Positions 55,547 through 64,000 of a stretch of 64,000 nt of DNA are shown here, piece by piece. A program made the position numbers and the translations under genes. Numbering within the stretch: position 1 is the stretch's first letter; every line of letters begins with the position of its first letter. Under the pieces are notes generated by a model, which worked only from the letters and a program-made list of their open reading frames with translations, was not told the origin of the DNA and did no database searches. The stretch is from positions 1 to 64,000 of the forward strand of contig NZ_UWFN01000043.1 in assembly GCF_900602065.1 (NCBI RefSeq), read 5' to 3'. This stretch comes from Pseudomonas viridiflava. GTDB lineage: Bacteria; Pseudomonadota; Gammaproteobacteria; Pseudomonadales; Pseudomonadaceae.

Positions 55547-56872
55547 ATGAAGCCTCCCGCTTCTGCGCAGCCACGCCGGGCTGCCGCCGCCGCATTCATC
55601 GGTACGATGATCGAGTGGTACGACTTTTATATCTATGCCACCGCTGCCGCTCTGGTATTCGGTCAGCTCTTTTTCCCGTCCGAAGACAAACTCTTCAGCA
55701 CCATGGCGGCCTTCGGGACATTCGCCGTGGGCTTCTTCGCCCGACCGTTGGGCGGCATTGTCTTTGGGCACATTGGCGATCGTATCGGTCGCAAGAAGTC
55801 GCTGGTCATCACGCTGGTGATGATGGGCGTCGTGACGGTCTGTATCGGTTTGCTGCCAACGTATGCGCAAATCGGTGCTGCGGCTCCGGTGTTGCTGATC
55901 CTGCTGCGCGTGGTGCAAGGCATTGCCGTTGGCGGGGAGTGGGGTGGCGCGGTATTGATGGCGGGCGAACATGCGCCCAAAGGCCGTCGTAACTTCTTCG
56001 CGTCGTTTGCACAACTGGGCAGCCCGGCAGGCCTGATTCTTTCGCTGCTGGCGTTTAGCGCCGTGACTCGCTTGCCCGAAGAAGACTTGATGAGCTGGGG
56101 CTGGCGTCTGCCATTTCTGGCCAGCGCAGCCTTGCTGATTGTTGGTCTGGCAATTCGTCTGGGCGTTAATGAATCGCCTGAATTCCTCAACGATAAAGAA
56201 CAGGCACGGCTGGAGGTCGCCAAGTCTGGACGCAAAGCACAGGCACCGGTGTTTGAGGTGCTGAAAACTTCATGGCGTCCTTTGCTGTTGTGCATTGGCG
56301 CCAACACGCTGGGCATTGCCGGCGTCTATTTCACCAATACCTTCATGATTGCTTACAGCACCCAGCAGTTGGGCTTGCCGCGTTCACTGATTCTGGAGTG
56401 TCTGTTCGTTGTCGCTATCATCCAGTTCTGCATTCAGCCGGTGGCGGCATGGGTTGCGGAAAAAATCGGTGCGACGCGTTTTCTGTGTGGCGTGACGATT
56501 TTGGCAATGGCCTCGCCGTATCCCATGTTCATCCTGGTCAGCAGTGGGCAGGCGCCGTTGATCATTCTCGGCATTGCCCTGGCGGTGGTGTGCATGGCGT
56601 CGTTCTACGCGGTGATCGCCGGGTACGTCAGCGGCATGTTCGAAACCCGCGTTCGCTACACCGCGATTTCTCTGGCCTATCAGGTGTGCGGTGCATTGGC
56701 CGGTGGTTTGACGCCGCTGATCGGCACATGGCTGGCCCATTCCTATCCTGGTCAATGGTGGCCGATGGCGGTGTTCTACAGCTTGATCGCGGGCACTTCA
56801 CTGATCTGTGTGTTGGCGCTGGCCAAGCGACACGCTACGGCATTCACACTGGAAACAGCGCGCGAAGCCTGA
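55547..56872 (+). CDS. MFS transporter, metabolite:H+ symporter (MHS) type
   Basis: A 441-residue twelve-helix carrier. The start GTMIEWYDFYIYATAAALVFG, motif A GHIGDRIGRKKSL and RVVQGIAVGGEWGGAVLMAGEHAP are hallmarks of the MHS group (KgtP, ShiA, ProP). It imports an organic acid or amine with protons. GGAG lies 8 nt before the ATG. The deacetylase gene follows 31 nt later, suggesting that the imported compound could be an acetylated polyamine or similar amide. Confidence 0.9.
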   Translation: MKPPASAQPRRAAAAAFIGTMIEWYDFYIYATAAALVFGQLFFPSEDKLFSTMAAFGTFAVGFFARPLGGIVFGHIGDRIGRKKSLVITLVMMGVVTVCIGLLPTYAQIGAAAPVLLILLRVVQGIAVGGEWGGAVLMAGEHAPKGRRNFFASFAQLGSPAGLILSLLAFSAVTRLPEEDLMSWGWRLPFLASAALLIVGLAIRLGVNESPEFLNDKEQARLEVAKSGRKAQAPVFEVLKTSWRPLLLCIGANTLGIAGVYFTNTFMIAYSTQQLGLPRSLILECLFVVAIIQFCIQPVAAWVAEKIGATRFLCGVTILAMASPYPMFILVSSGQAPLIILGIALAVVCMASFYAVIAGYVSGMFETRVRYTAISLAYQVCGALAGGLTPLIGTWLAHSYPGQWWPMAVFYSLIAGTSLICVLALAKRHATAFTLETAREA

Positions 56873-56903
56873 CCGGCTCGACCTATTGAATGAGGACCAT
56901 CCC

Positions 56904-57944
56904 ATGCTCAGCTTCTTTCATCCGGAACAATTGCTGCACTTCCCGAAAAGCTATTACTCCCGCGGGCAAATGCGTACGCCTCAGGAGGTCCCGCAGCGGG
57001 CTCAGAATCTTTTGCAGGCCGTCGAAGGGCTGGCGTTTGATATTCGGCAACCTGATGATTTCGGTCTCGATCCGTTACTGGCGGTGCACAGTGCCGCTTA
57101 CCTGACCTTCCTCAAAGACGCTCACGCAGACTGGAAGCAGATGCCCGAAGATTGGGGCGACGAGGTGATGTCGAACATTTTCGTCCGTGAGCCTAATGCG
57201 TTGCGCGGCATACTCGCCAAGGCCGCACGTTATCTGGCGGACGGCAGTTGCCCGGTGGGGGAAAGTACCTGGCGTTCGGCGTATTGGTCAGCCCAGAGCG
57301 CTGTCGCTGCTGCCAAGGCAGTGCTTGACGGCGAGCCGGCAGCCTATGCGCTTTGCCGCCCACCAGGGCATCACGCCCGGGCCGAAGCCGCGGGTGGTTT
57401 TTGCTACGTCAACAGTGCGGCGGTTGCGGCGCAGGTCCTGCGCGACGGATTTGAGCGGGTTGCGGTGCTGGACACCGACATGCACCACGGTCAGGGCATT
57501 CAAGAGATTTTCTACGAGCGCGACGATGTGCTGTATGTGTCCATTCATGGTGATCCAGAGAACTTCTATCCGGGCGTGGCCGGTTTCGAAGACGAGCAGG
57601 GCGCGGGCGCTGGAGTCGGTTACAACGTGAACTTCCCCATGCCTCATGGCTCACCCGAATCGGTGTTCATGGACAAACTCGAACAGTCACTGGCCGCCGT
57701 CAAATCCTTTGATGCGCAGGTGCTGGTGCTGTCTTTGGGGTTCGATATCTACGAGCTGGACCCGCAAAGCCAGGTGGCCGTGACGCGTGAAGGTTTCGCG
57801 AAACTGGGTGAGCGGATTCGCAGCCTGGGCCTGCCATGCGTGATCGTGCAGGAAGGCGGTTACCACCTGGAGACGCTGGTCAGCAACGCCCATGCGTTTT
57901 TTGACGGGCCGCAGGTCTGGAAGGATGCTGTGCGCAAGGCCTGA
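56904..57944 (+). CDS. Histone-deacetylase-fold amidohydrolase (acetylpolyamine type)
   Basis: A 346-residue zinc deacetylase. The histidine pair is H156/H157 (PPGHHARAEAAGGFCYVN), zinc ligands are D192 and H194 (TDMHHGQG) and D281 (SLGFDIYELDP), and the transition-state tyrosine is Y320 (QEGGY). The sequence resembles the acetylpolyamine amidohydrolases of Pseudomonas, which free putrescine or cadaverine from their N-acetyl forms. The ATG at 56904 has AGGA upstream. It is in one transcription unit with the MHS carrier. Confidence 0.9.
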   Translation: MLSFFHPEQLLHFPKSYYSRGQMRTPQEVPQRAQNLLQAVEGLAFDIRQPDDFGLDPLLAVHSAAYLTFLKDAHADWKQMPEDWGDEVMSNIFVREPNALRGILAKAARYLADGSCPVGESTWRSAYWSAQSAVAAAKAVLDGEPAAYALCRPPGHHARAEAAGGFCYVNSAAVAAQVLRDGFERVAVLDTDMHHGQGIQEIFYERDDVLYVSIHGDPENFYPGVAGFEDEQGAGAGVGYNVNFPMPHGSPESVFMDKLEQSLAAVKSFDAQVLVLSLGFDIYELDPQSQVAVTREGFAKLGERIRSLGLPCVIVQEGGYHLETLVSNAHAFFDGPQVWKDAVRKA

Positions 57945-57965
57945 GGATCAGGTTGATACGGTTTC

Positions 57966-58037
57966 TGTAGGAGCTGCCGGAGGCTGCGAAGCGGTGTGTC
58001 AGGGAAATTGCTTCGCAGCCTTCGGCAGCTCCTACAG
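57966..58037. repeat. REP pair (REPIN)
   Basis: TGTAGGAGCTGCCGGAGGCT at the left and its complement at the right, same family as 4541. It lies between converging genes. Confidence 0.85.
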
Positions 58038-58059
58038 AGTGCGCAGGGCAATGGACACC

Positions 58060-59490
58060 TTACCGCTTCTGCAGCCACCCCAGAAAACTGCCTTTCTTGA
58101 TGGCCGCCGGTTTCTCGGTCAGCAGTGACTGGCTGCTGTGCTGGCGCACGGCCTGGAGTTTTTTCAGGGCGTTTTTGATCTGGCCTTCCAGTTCCATGGT
58201 TTCCCGGGCTGTGGTCTTGTCAATGCGGTACACCACGCACGAGGTCAGGGCGGTAAAGCGGGCTTCGGACGGGGTGTCATTCAGAATGCTTTGCTCACCC
58301 ATCACTTCACTCGGGCCCATGCGTCCGGCTTCGATGAAATTATTACCGTCGGACACCTCGGCAGAGACCACGCCTGTGGCAATCACCAGCAGGCTGTCTG
58401 TCACTTCGTCTGCCTCAATGATCACCTGACCCGCAGCGTATTCCCTGGCAACCATGCTTTGTGCCAGATGGTTTTTCTCTTCAGTGTTCAGGGCGCGGAA
58501 CACTTTCACTTCGTCCAGCAACGTGCGAGCGCGGGAGACCGGTTCGGCGAGCACATCCGATTGCCAGGCAATGCCAGCCGCTTCGAGGTGACGATAGGCA
58601 AGGTCGAACAGCAGATTGCGCACTTCGCTTTTCTTGTCCAGGTCCTTGATGAACCCGGTGACGGTGTATTCGATGGTCGTCGGGCTGGCTTCCTTGACCA
58701 CGGCGCGGGCCTTGGGGAAGGGCAGCAGCGCGCTACTGCCTTGCAGCGCACGGTCCAGCGCATCCAGCACGCGACGAGGGCGAATGTGTGGCGAGACCAT
58801 GATGTTGATCGACACCCCGAACATATCTTTGGGGCGGCTGAGATTGACGATTTTGGCTTTGGCGGCGACCGAGTTGGGGATCACTGCCGTGCTGCCTGTG
58901 CCGGTCAGCAGGTGAGTGGCACGCCAGTCGATATCAACGACCTTGCCTTCAACCCCGTCGATGCTGATCGAATCATCGACCTGATAGGGCTTGGTGGTGT
59001 TGAGGATGATCCCGGAGAAGACGTCGCTGAGGGTGCTTTGCAGCGCCAGACCGACCACGATTGCCATCGCCCCGGATGTTGCCAGCAGACCTTTGACGGG
59101 CAACTGCATCACGTAACCTGCCGCAGCAACAATGGCGATCAGGAAGATCACCGCGCCAATCACTTCCTGCAGCAAGCGGCCGCTATGACCGATACGGCGC
59201 ATCAGCAGAACGCCGATGATTTCGGTCAGCGTCCGCGCCGCCAGAATCCACCAGACGATTTCCAGTGCGGTGGCGGCCAGATGGCGAGCGCTGTCGTCCT
59301 CCCACGGAGCACTGTCCAGTGGGCTCAGCCCCGCGCTGATAATCACCACGCTGTACACCAGAAACAACGCAAGCCGCACTGCAACCCGCTGCAGGCGGTA
59401 TTGATAGGGCACCAGATTCCAGCTGGCCAGATCAAGCAGGACCAGCAGCATGCTGCAGATCAACGGGTAGCTTTGAATAAATGCGGGCAT
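58060..59490 (-). CDS. MscS-type mechanosensitive channel with cyclic-nucleotide-binding domain
   Basis: A 476-residue inner-membrane channel. Helices lie at about 8-22, 36-54, 75-98 and 110-128, then the pore helix AMAIVVGLALQSTLSDVFSG (about 141-160) and the MscS beta domain to about 215. The C terminus (about 327-440) is a cyclic-nucleotide-binding domain: FRALNTEEKNHLAQSM, GQVIIEADEVTDSLLVIATG, GRMGPSEVMGEQSILNDTPSEARFTA read in parts. Such fusions are thought to be gated or tuned by cyclic nucleotides. The ATG at 59490 with AGGA upstream is chosen because the frame further upstream runs into the divergent LysR gene. Confidence 0.88.
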   Translation of the reverse strand: MPAFIQSYPLICSMLLVLLDLASWNLVPYQYRLQRVAVRLALFLVYSVVIISAGLSPLDSAPWEDDSARHLAATALEIVWWILAARTLTEIIGVLLMRRIGHSGRLLQEVIGAVIFLIAIVAAAGYVMQLPVKGLLATSGAMAIVVGLALQSTLSDVFSGIILNTTKPYQVDDSISIDGVEGKVVDIDWRATHLLTGTGSTAVIPNSVAAKAKIVNLSRPKDMFGVSINIMVSPHIRPRRVLDALDRALQGSSALLPFPKARAVVKEASPTTIEYTVTGFIKDLDKKSEVRNLLFDLAYRHLEAAGIAWQSDVLAEPVSRARTLLDEVKVFRALNTEEKNHLAQSMVAREYAAGQVIIEADEVTDSLLVIATGVVSAEVSDGNNFIEAGRMGPSEVMGEQSILNDTPSEARFTALTSCVVYRIDKTTARETMELEGQIKNALKKLQAVRQHSSQSLLTEKPAAIKKGSFLGWLQKR

Positions 59491-59607
59491 GGTCTGATCC
59501 TGTGGAAAGAAAGGACGGCGAGGTAAATGCAGTGAGCGCAGATTAAGCGGGTGCATCGAGCTGATAAAGCTGGTAGAAAGCGTCTGACTGTCAACCGGTG
59601 AGCGACA

Positions 59608-60513
59608 ATGAACCCGTTCGAAGATATGCGCATTTTCACCCAGGTGATGGAGTCCGGCAGTTTTACGGCGGCTGCGGACCAACTGGGGCTGTCCAAACAA
59701 TTCATCAGTCGCCGCCTGATGCAGCTCGAAGAGCGGCTTGGCGTGCGCTTGCTCAACCGTTCGACGCGTCGGCTGGACGTCACGCCGCTGGGGCAGGCGT
59801 ATTACGAATCGGCGTTGCGTCTGGTCGCTGATCTTGAGCAGGCGGAGCAGAGCATAGCCGGACAGAACACTCAGCCGCGAGGCACCATTCGCCTGACTGC
59901 GCCGCTGTCGTTTGCCATTGAGCATCTGGGCCCATTACTGCCGGTATTCCTGCAGCGCTATCCTGAGGTGTCGGTGGAAGTTGACCTGAGTGATCGCTCC
60001 GTGGACTTGCTCGGGGAAGGCTACGATCTGGCGCTGCGCATCGGGGTACTGGAGGACTCAACGCTGATTGCCCGCCACATTGCCACGATCGAAAGGGTGT
60101 TCTGTTGCAGCCCTGACTACCTGGAACGACGCGGTGCGCCTGCCGAACCCGAAGAACTCAAAGACCACGATTGCCTGCCTTATGGCCACAGCCGCCAGGT
60201 GCAGTGGCGCTTCGAACGTAACGGTAAACCGCTGATTGTCAGCCTCTGCGGGCGTATGCGGGCCAATAACGGCGAACTGCTGCGCGATGCTGCCATTGGC
60301 GGGCTGGGTATCACTTATCTGCCGCTGTTCATTGTCGGTTCGGCGTTGAAGTCCGGGCATCTGGTTCGCGTGCTCAATGAGTTCCGCACACCGCCTCTGG
60401 CCTTGTCTGCGGTGTATCCGCAGCATCGCCAGGCCGCGCGGCCGGTGCAGGCGCTGATTGAATTCCTCAAGGAAACGCTGGCCCAGTGTCCATCGCTTGT
60501 GTCGCCTGACTGA
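59608..60513 (+). CDS. LysR family transcriptional regulator
   Basis: A 301-residue regulator. Its N-terminal MRIFTQVMESGSFTAAADQL, LSKQFISRRLMQLEERLG and RLLNRSTRRLDVTPLG are typical of the CrgA-like LysR subgroup, and the effector domain has LALRIGVLEDSTLIAR. It is divergent from the MscS gene and upstream of the MBL-fold enzyme; either may be its target. Confidence 0.9.
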   Translation: MNPFEDMRIFTQVMESGSFTAAADQLGLSKQFISRRLMQLEERLGVRLLNRSTRRLDVTPLGQAYYESALRLVADLEQAEQSIAGQNTQPRGTIRLTAPLSFAIEHLGPLLPVFLQRYPEVSVEVDLSDRSVDLLGEGYDLALRIGVLEDSTLIARHIATIERVFCCSPDYLERRGAPAEPEELKDHDCLPYGHSRQVQWRFERNGKPLIVSLCGRMRANNGELLRDAAIGGLGITYLPLFIVGSALKSGHLVRVLNEFRTPPLALSAVYPQHRQAARPVQALIEFLKETLAQCPSLVSPD

Positions 60514-60661
60514 ACAAGCACAACGGTGCAATTCAAGACACATCAAGCCCGCCATGATCCGGGCTACAGGTAGGGGCTGCCGTAGGACCGGCTTTAGCCG
60601 AGAGTGCTTTCTCGCATTTACCGCAGCTTCTACACAAGGATATTCGTCTTGAGGAACGCCC

Positions 60662-61654
60662 ATGCCCCTGTCCATTTCACCGATGTTGCGCGGCCTGAGT
60701 CTGGGTCTGATGCTGTTTTCCGGTATTGCCAGCGCTGAGGTTCCGGCTCAGCAGAAAACCCAGGTACCGGGTTATCAGCGTCTGGCGGTCGGCGATTACG
60801 AAGTCACCGCGTTGTTTGATGGTTACAACGATTTGTCCCCTGATTTGCTCAAGGGCCTGAGTCCCGGTCAGATCCGCGCGTTGCTGGCGCGCCGGGCGAT
60901 CGAGACGCCGGGTGTGCAGACTGCATTCAATGCTTTCCTGATCAATACTGGCAAACACCTGATCCTCGTCGACACTGGCGCGGGTGCCTGTATCGGTGAG
61001 ACTGCCGGTTTTCTTTCGGCAAATATCAAGGCATCCGGCTATAACCCGGCCGATGTGGACACCATCCTGCTGACGCACCTGCACCTTGATCATGTCTGCG
61101 GGCTGGTGGACGCTCAGAAGAAGCCGATCTTCGCCAATGCCACGGTGTACGCCGCCAAGCCTGAAGCTGATTACTGGCTGGACCCGACGGCGATCAGCCG
61201 GGCACCCGAGAAGGCGCGGGAGTTTTTCAGAATTGCTCAGGAATCGATCGCGCCATACCTCGTGTCGGGTCGTTTCAAGACCTTCACACCGGGTGACTCG
61301 CCAGTGCCTGAAGTTAAAACCGCGCTGGAAGCAGGTCACACACCGGGCAGTACGACGTACCTGTTTAGCTCGCAAGGCCAAAGCATCGTGTTCATGGGCG
61401 ACCTTGTCCATGACCTCGCCGTGCAGTTTGATCACCCGGAAGTTTCGATCAGCTTTGATGTGAATGCCAAGGAGGCGATTGCCAGTCGCGATCAGGTGTT
61501 CAGCATGGTGGCCAAGCAGAAAATCTGGGCCGCGGCTGCACACCTGCCGTTCCCGGGTATCGGTCACATCAATGCAGTGGACAAACATTTCGAATGGGTA
61601 CCGGTGGAATACGGGCCTTATCAACGCGCTGCCAAGGTGCCGTTGCTGAAATAA
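60662..61654 (+). CDS. Exported MBL-fold metallohydrolase
   Basis: A 330-residue metallo-beta-lactamase-fold enzyme with a Sec signal (cleavage near ASA/EV). Metal site THLHLDHV (H139, H141, D143, H144), with further ligands in EAGHTPGS, GDLVHD and the late GIGHI. The family includes lactonases that break quorum signals and other hydrolases; the substrate is not clear. GAGGA lies 6 nt before the ATG. A terminator follows, so it is a single-gene transcript. A degenerate REP-like segment precedes it at about 60568-60605. Confidence 0.9.
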   Translation: MPLSISPMLRGLSLGLMLFSGIASAEVPAQQKTQVPGYQRLAVGDYEVTALFDGYNDLSPDLLKGLSPGQIRALLARRAIETPGVQTAFNAFLINTGKHLILVDTGAGACIGETAGFLSANIKASGYNPADVDTILLTHLHLDHVCGLVDAQKKPIFANATVYAAKPEADYWLDPTAISRAPEKAREFFRIAQESIAPYLVSGRFKTFTPGDSPVPEVKTALEAGHTPGSTTYLFSSQGQSIVFMGDLVHDLAVQFDHPEVSISFDVNAKEAIASRDQVFSMVAKQKIWAAAAHLPFPGIGHINAVDKHFEWVPVEYGPYQRAAKVPLLK

Positions 61655-61676
61655 ACATCCCGCGTTACCTGCTGCG

Positions 61677-61728
61677 TCCGGAATCTGACCGAGCTGTTCA
61701 AGCCTCGAGTCGGTTCCGGATTTTTTTT
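61677..61728 (+). terminator. Rho-independent terminator of the MBL gene
   Basis: TCCGGAA with ACCGA is answered by TCGGT and TTCCGGA, followed by eight T. The stem has a small bulge. Confidence 0.75.
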
Positions 61729-61785
61729 GCTTTGCCAATAGGGTAGGGTGACCGAGTCCATCCGCCATGAGCCGAAGGAGTCATT

Positions 61786-62655
61786 TTGAGCGCCCCTGCG
61801 ATTGCCCATTTGCATAGCGAAAAGTTCTCCGCCACGCGGGTGGTGGACGCGCGCCCGGATCCTGAGAAGATCATCGACATTCCCTGCCTTGATGCCTTTT
61901 CAATCATTGTCCAGCTTGAGGATTTTGCCGAGCATCGGCTATGGCGAGGCCGGCGTCTGAGTTATGCCGGAGGGTACAGCCAGGGCAGCGTTTCCTTGCC
62001 GTTCATGGGGGATGAACTGCGCTGCCAGCACCGGGCGTCTTATGACAATCTGCGCTTCAATATTGCGCGGCAGACCTTTGATGATTATCAGCGGGAAAAT
62101 GGTGGCCGGTTAATCAGCGGGTTTCGCTATGAACAAGGTGGTCAGGACCCGGTGCTGTACCACCTGGCTCAGGCGATGTTGCCGGCGCTGCGCGATCCTG
62201 CCGCTGCCAACCAGTTGTTTATCGATCACATACTGTTGGCAATGTGCGCGCATTCCATCACTCGATATGGACGTATTGCCTCGACTGCCGGCAAGTTCAC
62301 TACCACGCTGACGCCGCTTCAGGAACGCCTGGCCAAAGAAATGATTGCCAGCAACCTGGGGAGCGATCTGTCTGTCGAGCGAATTGCCCAGGAGTGCTCG
62401 CTGAGTCGCAGCCACTTTTCCCGAGCCTTCAAACAGGCCACAGGCGTGGCACCGCACACCTGGTTGTTGCAGATGCGTGTGGAGAAGGCCAAAGAGTTGC
62501 TGATGGCGAATCCTGTGCTGTCACTGGTCAACATTGCTCAGGCGTGTGGCTTCTCGGACCAGCCGCACCTGACCCGCGTATTTACCCGCCTGGTGGGGGT
62601 AACGCCCAGTGTGTGGCGCAGCCATCAACGTGGTGCGGTGATTGTGTTGGATTGA
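61786..62655 (+). CDS. AraC family transcriptional regulator
   Basis: A 289-residue regulator with the AraC double helix-turn-helix at the C terminus (LSVERIAQECSLSRSHFSRAF, then LVNIAQACGFSDQPHLTRVF with GVTPSVWR). The N-terminal ~170 residues are a variable sensing domain. The start is TTG at 61786, well supported by AAGGAG 6 nt upstream; no ATG is closer. The MFS exporter that converges from the right may be controlled elsewhere; the target is unknown. Confidence 0.9.
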   Translation: MSAPAIAHLHSEKFSATRVVDARPDPEKIIDIPCLDAFSIIVQLEDFAEHRLWRGRRLSYAGGYSQGSVSLPFMGDELRCQHRASYDNLRFNIARQTFDDYQRENGGRLISGFRYEQGGQDPVLYHLAQAMLPALRDPAAANQLFIDHILLAMCAHSITRYGRIASTAGKFTTTLTPLQERLAKEMIASNLGSDLSVERIAQECSLSRSHFSRAFKQATGVAPHTWLLQMRVEKAKELLMANPVLSLVNIAQACGFSDQPHLTRVFTRLVGVTPSVWRSHQRGAVIVLD

Positions 62656-62703
62656 AGGGGGATGAGCAGGCAAGTAATGCTCCATGCATGAGGTCGCATT
62701 TAC

Positions 62704-62792
62704 TGTTGGAGCGAGGCTTGCCCGCGAGCCAGGCGACGCGGCAGGTCTGGAAGGCTGCGTCATCTGGTTCGCGGGCAAGCCTCGCTCCAACA
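62704..62792. repeat. REP pair
   Basis: TGTTGGAGCGAGGCTTGCCC and GGGCAAGCCTCGCTCCAACA are perfect complements over 20 nt or more and enclose ~40 nt, between converging genes. Confidence 0.88.
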
Positions 62793-62813
62793 GGAGAGGG
62801 TATTCCCCGGACA

Positions 62814-64000
62814 TCAATCTTTCCGGCGGCCAGCCACCACAAACACAACAAGCGCCACCAGCGGCAAGCCTGCACCCAGTAGTACAACACCATGCCAGCC
62901 GTTCTGTTCGTACAAGCTGCTCGCCAGGGCCGAGCCGATAGCTCCGCCGACGAAAATGCTGGTCATGTACAAGGCGTTCAAACGACCACGGCTGGCCGGG
63001 TCAAGGGCGTACACCGCGCGTTGCCCCAGCACCATGTTCATTTGCACCGCGAAGTCGAGTAATACTCCGGTAATGGCCAGGCCAATCACGCTGTAGCCCG
63101 GCTGGCTCAGCCCAATCAAAAAAGCGACAGGCGCGAGGCTCATGGCGATCAAGGATGCACGTCGGGTGTGACCGGCATCGGCCAGACGCCCGGCTACAGG
63201 GGCTGCAATGGCACCAATGGCACCCACGAGTGCAAACAGGGCGATCTGGGTTTGCGACAGGCCGAACGTACGCGACAGCTCAATCGGCACGGCTGTCCAG
63301 AACAGACTGAACGCAGCAAACAGCAGGCCTTGGTACAGCGCCCGGTGACGCAACACCGAGTGGGTGCGCAGTAACGTCAGCAGCGAAACCAGCAGTTGCC
63401 CGTAAGAGGCTTTGTGATCCGGCGTACGTTTGGGAATGGTCAGGGCCAGCACCATAATGATCGCCAGCATGACCACCGACGCGGTCATGAACACTGCGCG
63501 CCAGCCGAAATGGTCGGCGATCAGGCTGGACAGCGGTCGCGCCAGCAGAATGCCCAGTAGCAGACCGCCCATGATATTGCCGACCACTTGCCCGCGGGTT
63601 TCTTCGGGGGCCAGATGCGCCGCTAGCGGCACTAGCATTTGCACGGATACCGAACTGAAGCCGATCAACAGGGAAATCATCAGAAACCCGTTGGCGTGCT
63701 CGCTGAATGCGGCGGCCAACAGGCTGGCAGTTGCCACGACTGCGGTGCCGATCATCAGCTTGCGGTTTTCCAGCAGGTCTGCCAGAGGTACCAGGAACAG
63801 CAGGCCAAGGGCGTAGCCGATCTGGGTCAGCGATACGATCAGGCTGGCGCTGTGTGCTGACAGACCCACGTCGGGGGCAATCAGCTCAACGATGGGCTGG
63901 GCGTAGTAAATGTTCGCAACAATGGCGCCGCAGCAAAAAGCGAAAAGCAGCACGAGGCCGCGAGTCAGGGTGTGCTGTGGCGTTTGAGCGGGTGACGCTG
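62814..64000 (-). CDS. MFS exporter, partial (5' end outside the window)
   Basis: A DHA1-type carrier open from the right edge, so the first residues are missing; the visible part begins ASPAQTPQHTLTRGLVLLFA and has ANIYYAQPIVELIAPDVGL, a motif A-like LADLLENRKLM, ASRGRLNALYMT and at least eleven helices. Similar proteins in pseudomonads export sugars, drugs or arabinose-like compounds. About 395 residues are visible; the true start is a few codons further right. Confidence 0.88.
   Translation of the reverse strand, partial: ASPAQTPQHTLTRGLVLLFAFCCGAIVANIYYAQPIVELIAPDVGLSAHSASLIVSLTQIGYALGLLFLVPLADLLENRKLMIGTAVVATASLLAAAFSEHANGFLMISLLIGFSSVSVQMLVPLAAHLAPEETRGQVVGNIMGGLLLGILLARPLSSLIADHFGWRAVFMTASVVMLAIIMVLALTIPKRTPDHKASYGQLLVSLLTLLRTHSVLRHRALYQGLLFAAFSLFWTAVPIELSRTFGLSQTQIALFALVGAIGAIAAPVAGRLADAGHTRRASLIAMSLAPVAFLIGLSQPGYSVIGLAITGVLLDFAVQMNMVLGQRAVYALDPASRGRLNALYMTSIFVGGAIGSALASSLYEQNGWHGVVLLGAGLPLVALVVFVVAGRRKD

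Overview
The window looks like chromosome of a Pseudomonas, most likely of the P. fluorescens group. The evidence is two OprD-type porins, many REP-type palindromes of the GTAGGAGCTGCCGAAGGCTG and GGGAGC(A/G)AGCTTGCTCGCGA kinds, small pseudomonad families (DUF2790, DUF6555-like), GC-rich codon use, and a Nac/sigma-54 nitrogen-control style. I saw no rRNA, tRNA, CRISPR array or complete insertion sequence. Both ends are cut inside genes: an RTX protein on the left and an MFS exporter on the right.

Layout. 1-4.4 kb holds the 5' end of an RTX calcium-binding protein gene, glutaminase, a DUF1615 lipoprotein and two small conserved proteins. 4.7-6.5 kb holds a stand-alone ABC exporter. 6.7-16.8 kb is the most coherent block, all on the minus strand: a Nac-like LysR regulator; a tightly overlapping operon of biotin carrier, biotin carboxylase, PxpB, PxpC, a second carrier-like protein without the biotinyl lysine, and PxpA; then an SDR dehydrogenase; then a polar amino-acid ABC transporter. 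The carrier operon and the SDR each have an ATA-N9-TAT (Nac-type) box at the same distance from a similar promoter. The regulator gene and the transporter each have a sigma-54 type -24/-12 promoter. I read this as a nitrogen-controlled system for import and ATP/biotin-dependent opening of 5-oxoproline or another lactam or amide.

16.8-17.6 kb is non-coding: a long imperfect inverted repeat with a REP pair at its centre; a third copy of the arm lies near 23.3 kb. 17.8-31.7 kb has an aminotransferase with an MFS pump, two OprD porins, an alpha/beta hydrolase, an HDOD protein, a hydroxyacid dehydrogenase, MFS carriers and a Tat-signal aldo/keto reductase. 32-36.9 kb is a TetR-controlled RND efflux pair with two matching operators. 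37-40.8 kb has a GFA protein, an arginase-fold protein and an AraC regulator, followed by gene debris including a truncated LacI regulator. 40.9-43.9 kb is an AT-rich cassette of HIT protein, APH-type kinase and ThiL-like protein, which I consider the best candidate for an undescribed system. 44.2-54.4 kb has a nitroreductase, the complete czcRS/czcCBA heavy-metal efflux locus and two small exported proteins. 54.4-64 kb has a LysR/MHS carrier/acetylpolyamine-deacetylase set, a MscS-type channel with a cyclic-nucleotide domain, LysR, an MBL-fold enzyme, AraC and the partial MFS exporter.

All functional calls come from reading motifs and remembered families; no search was run.
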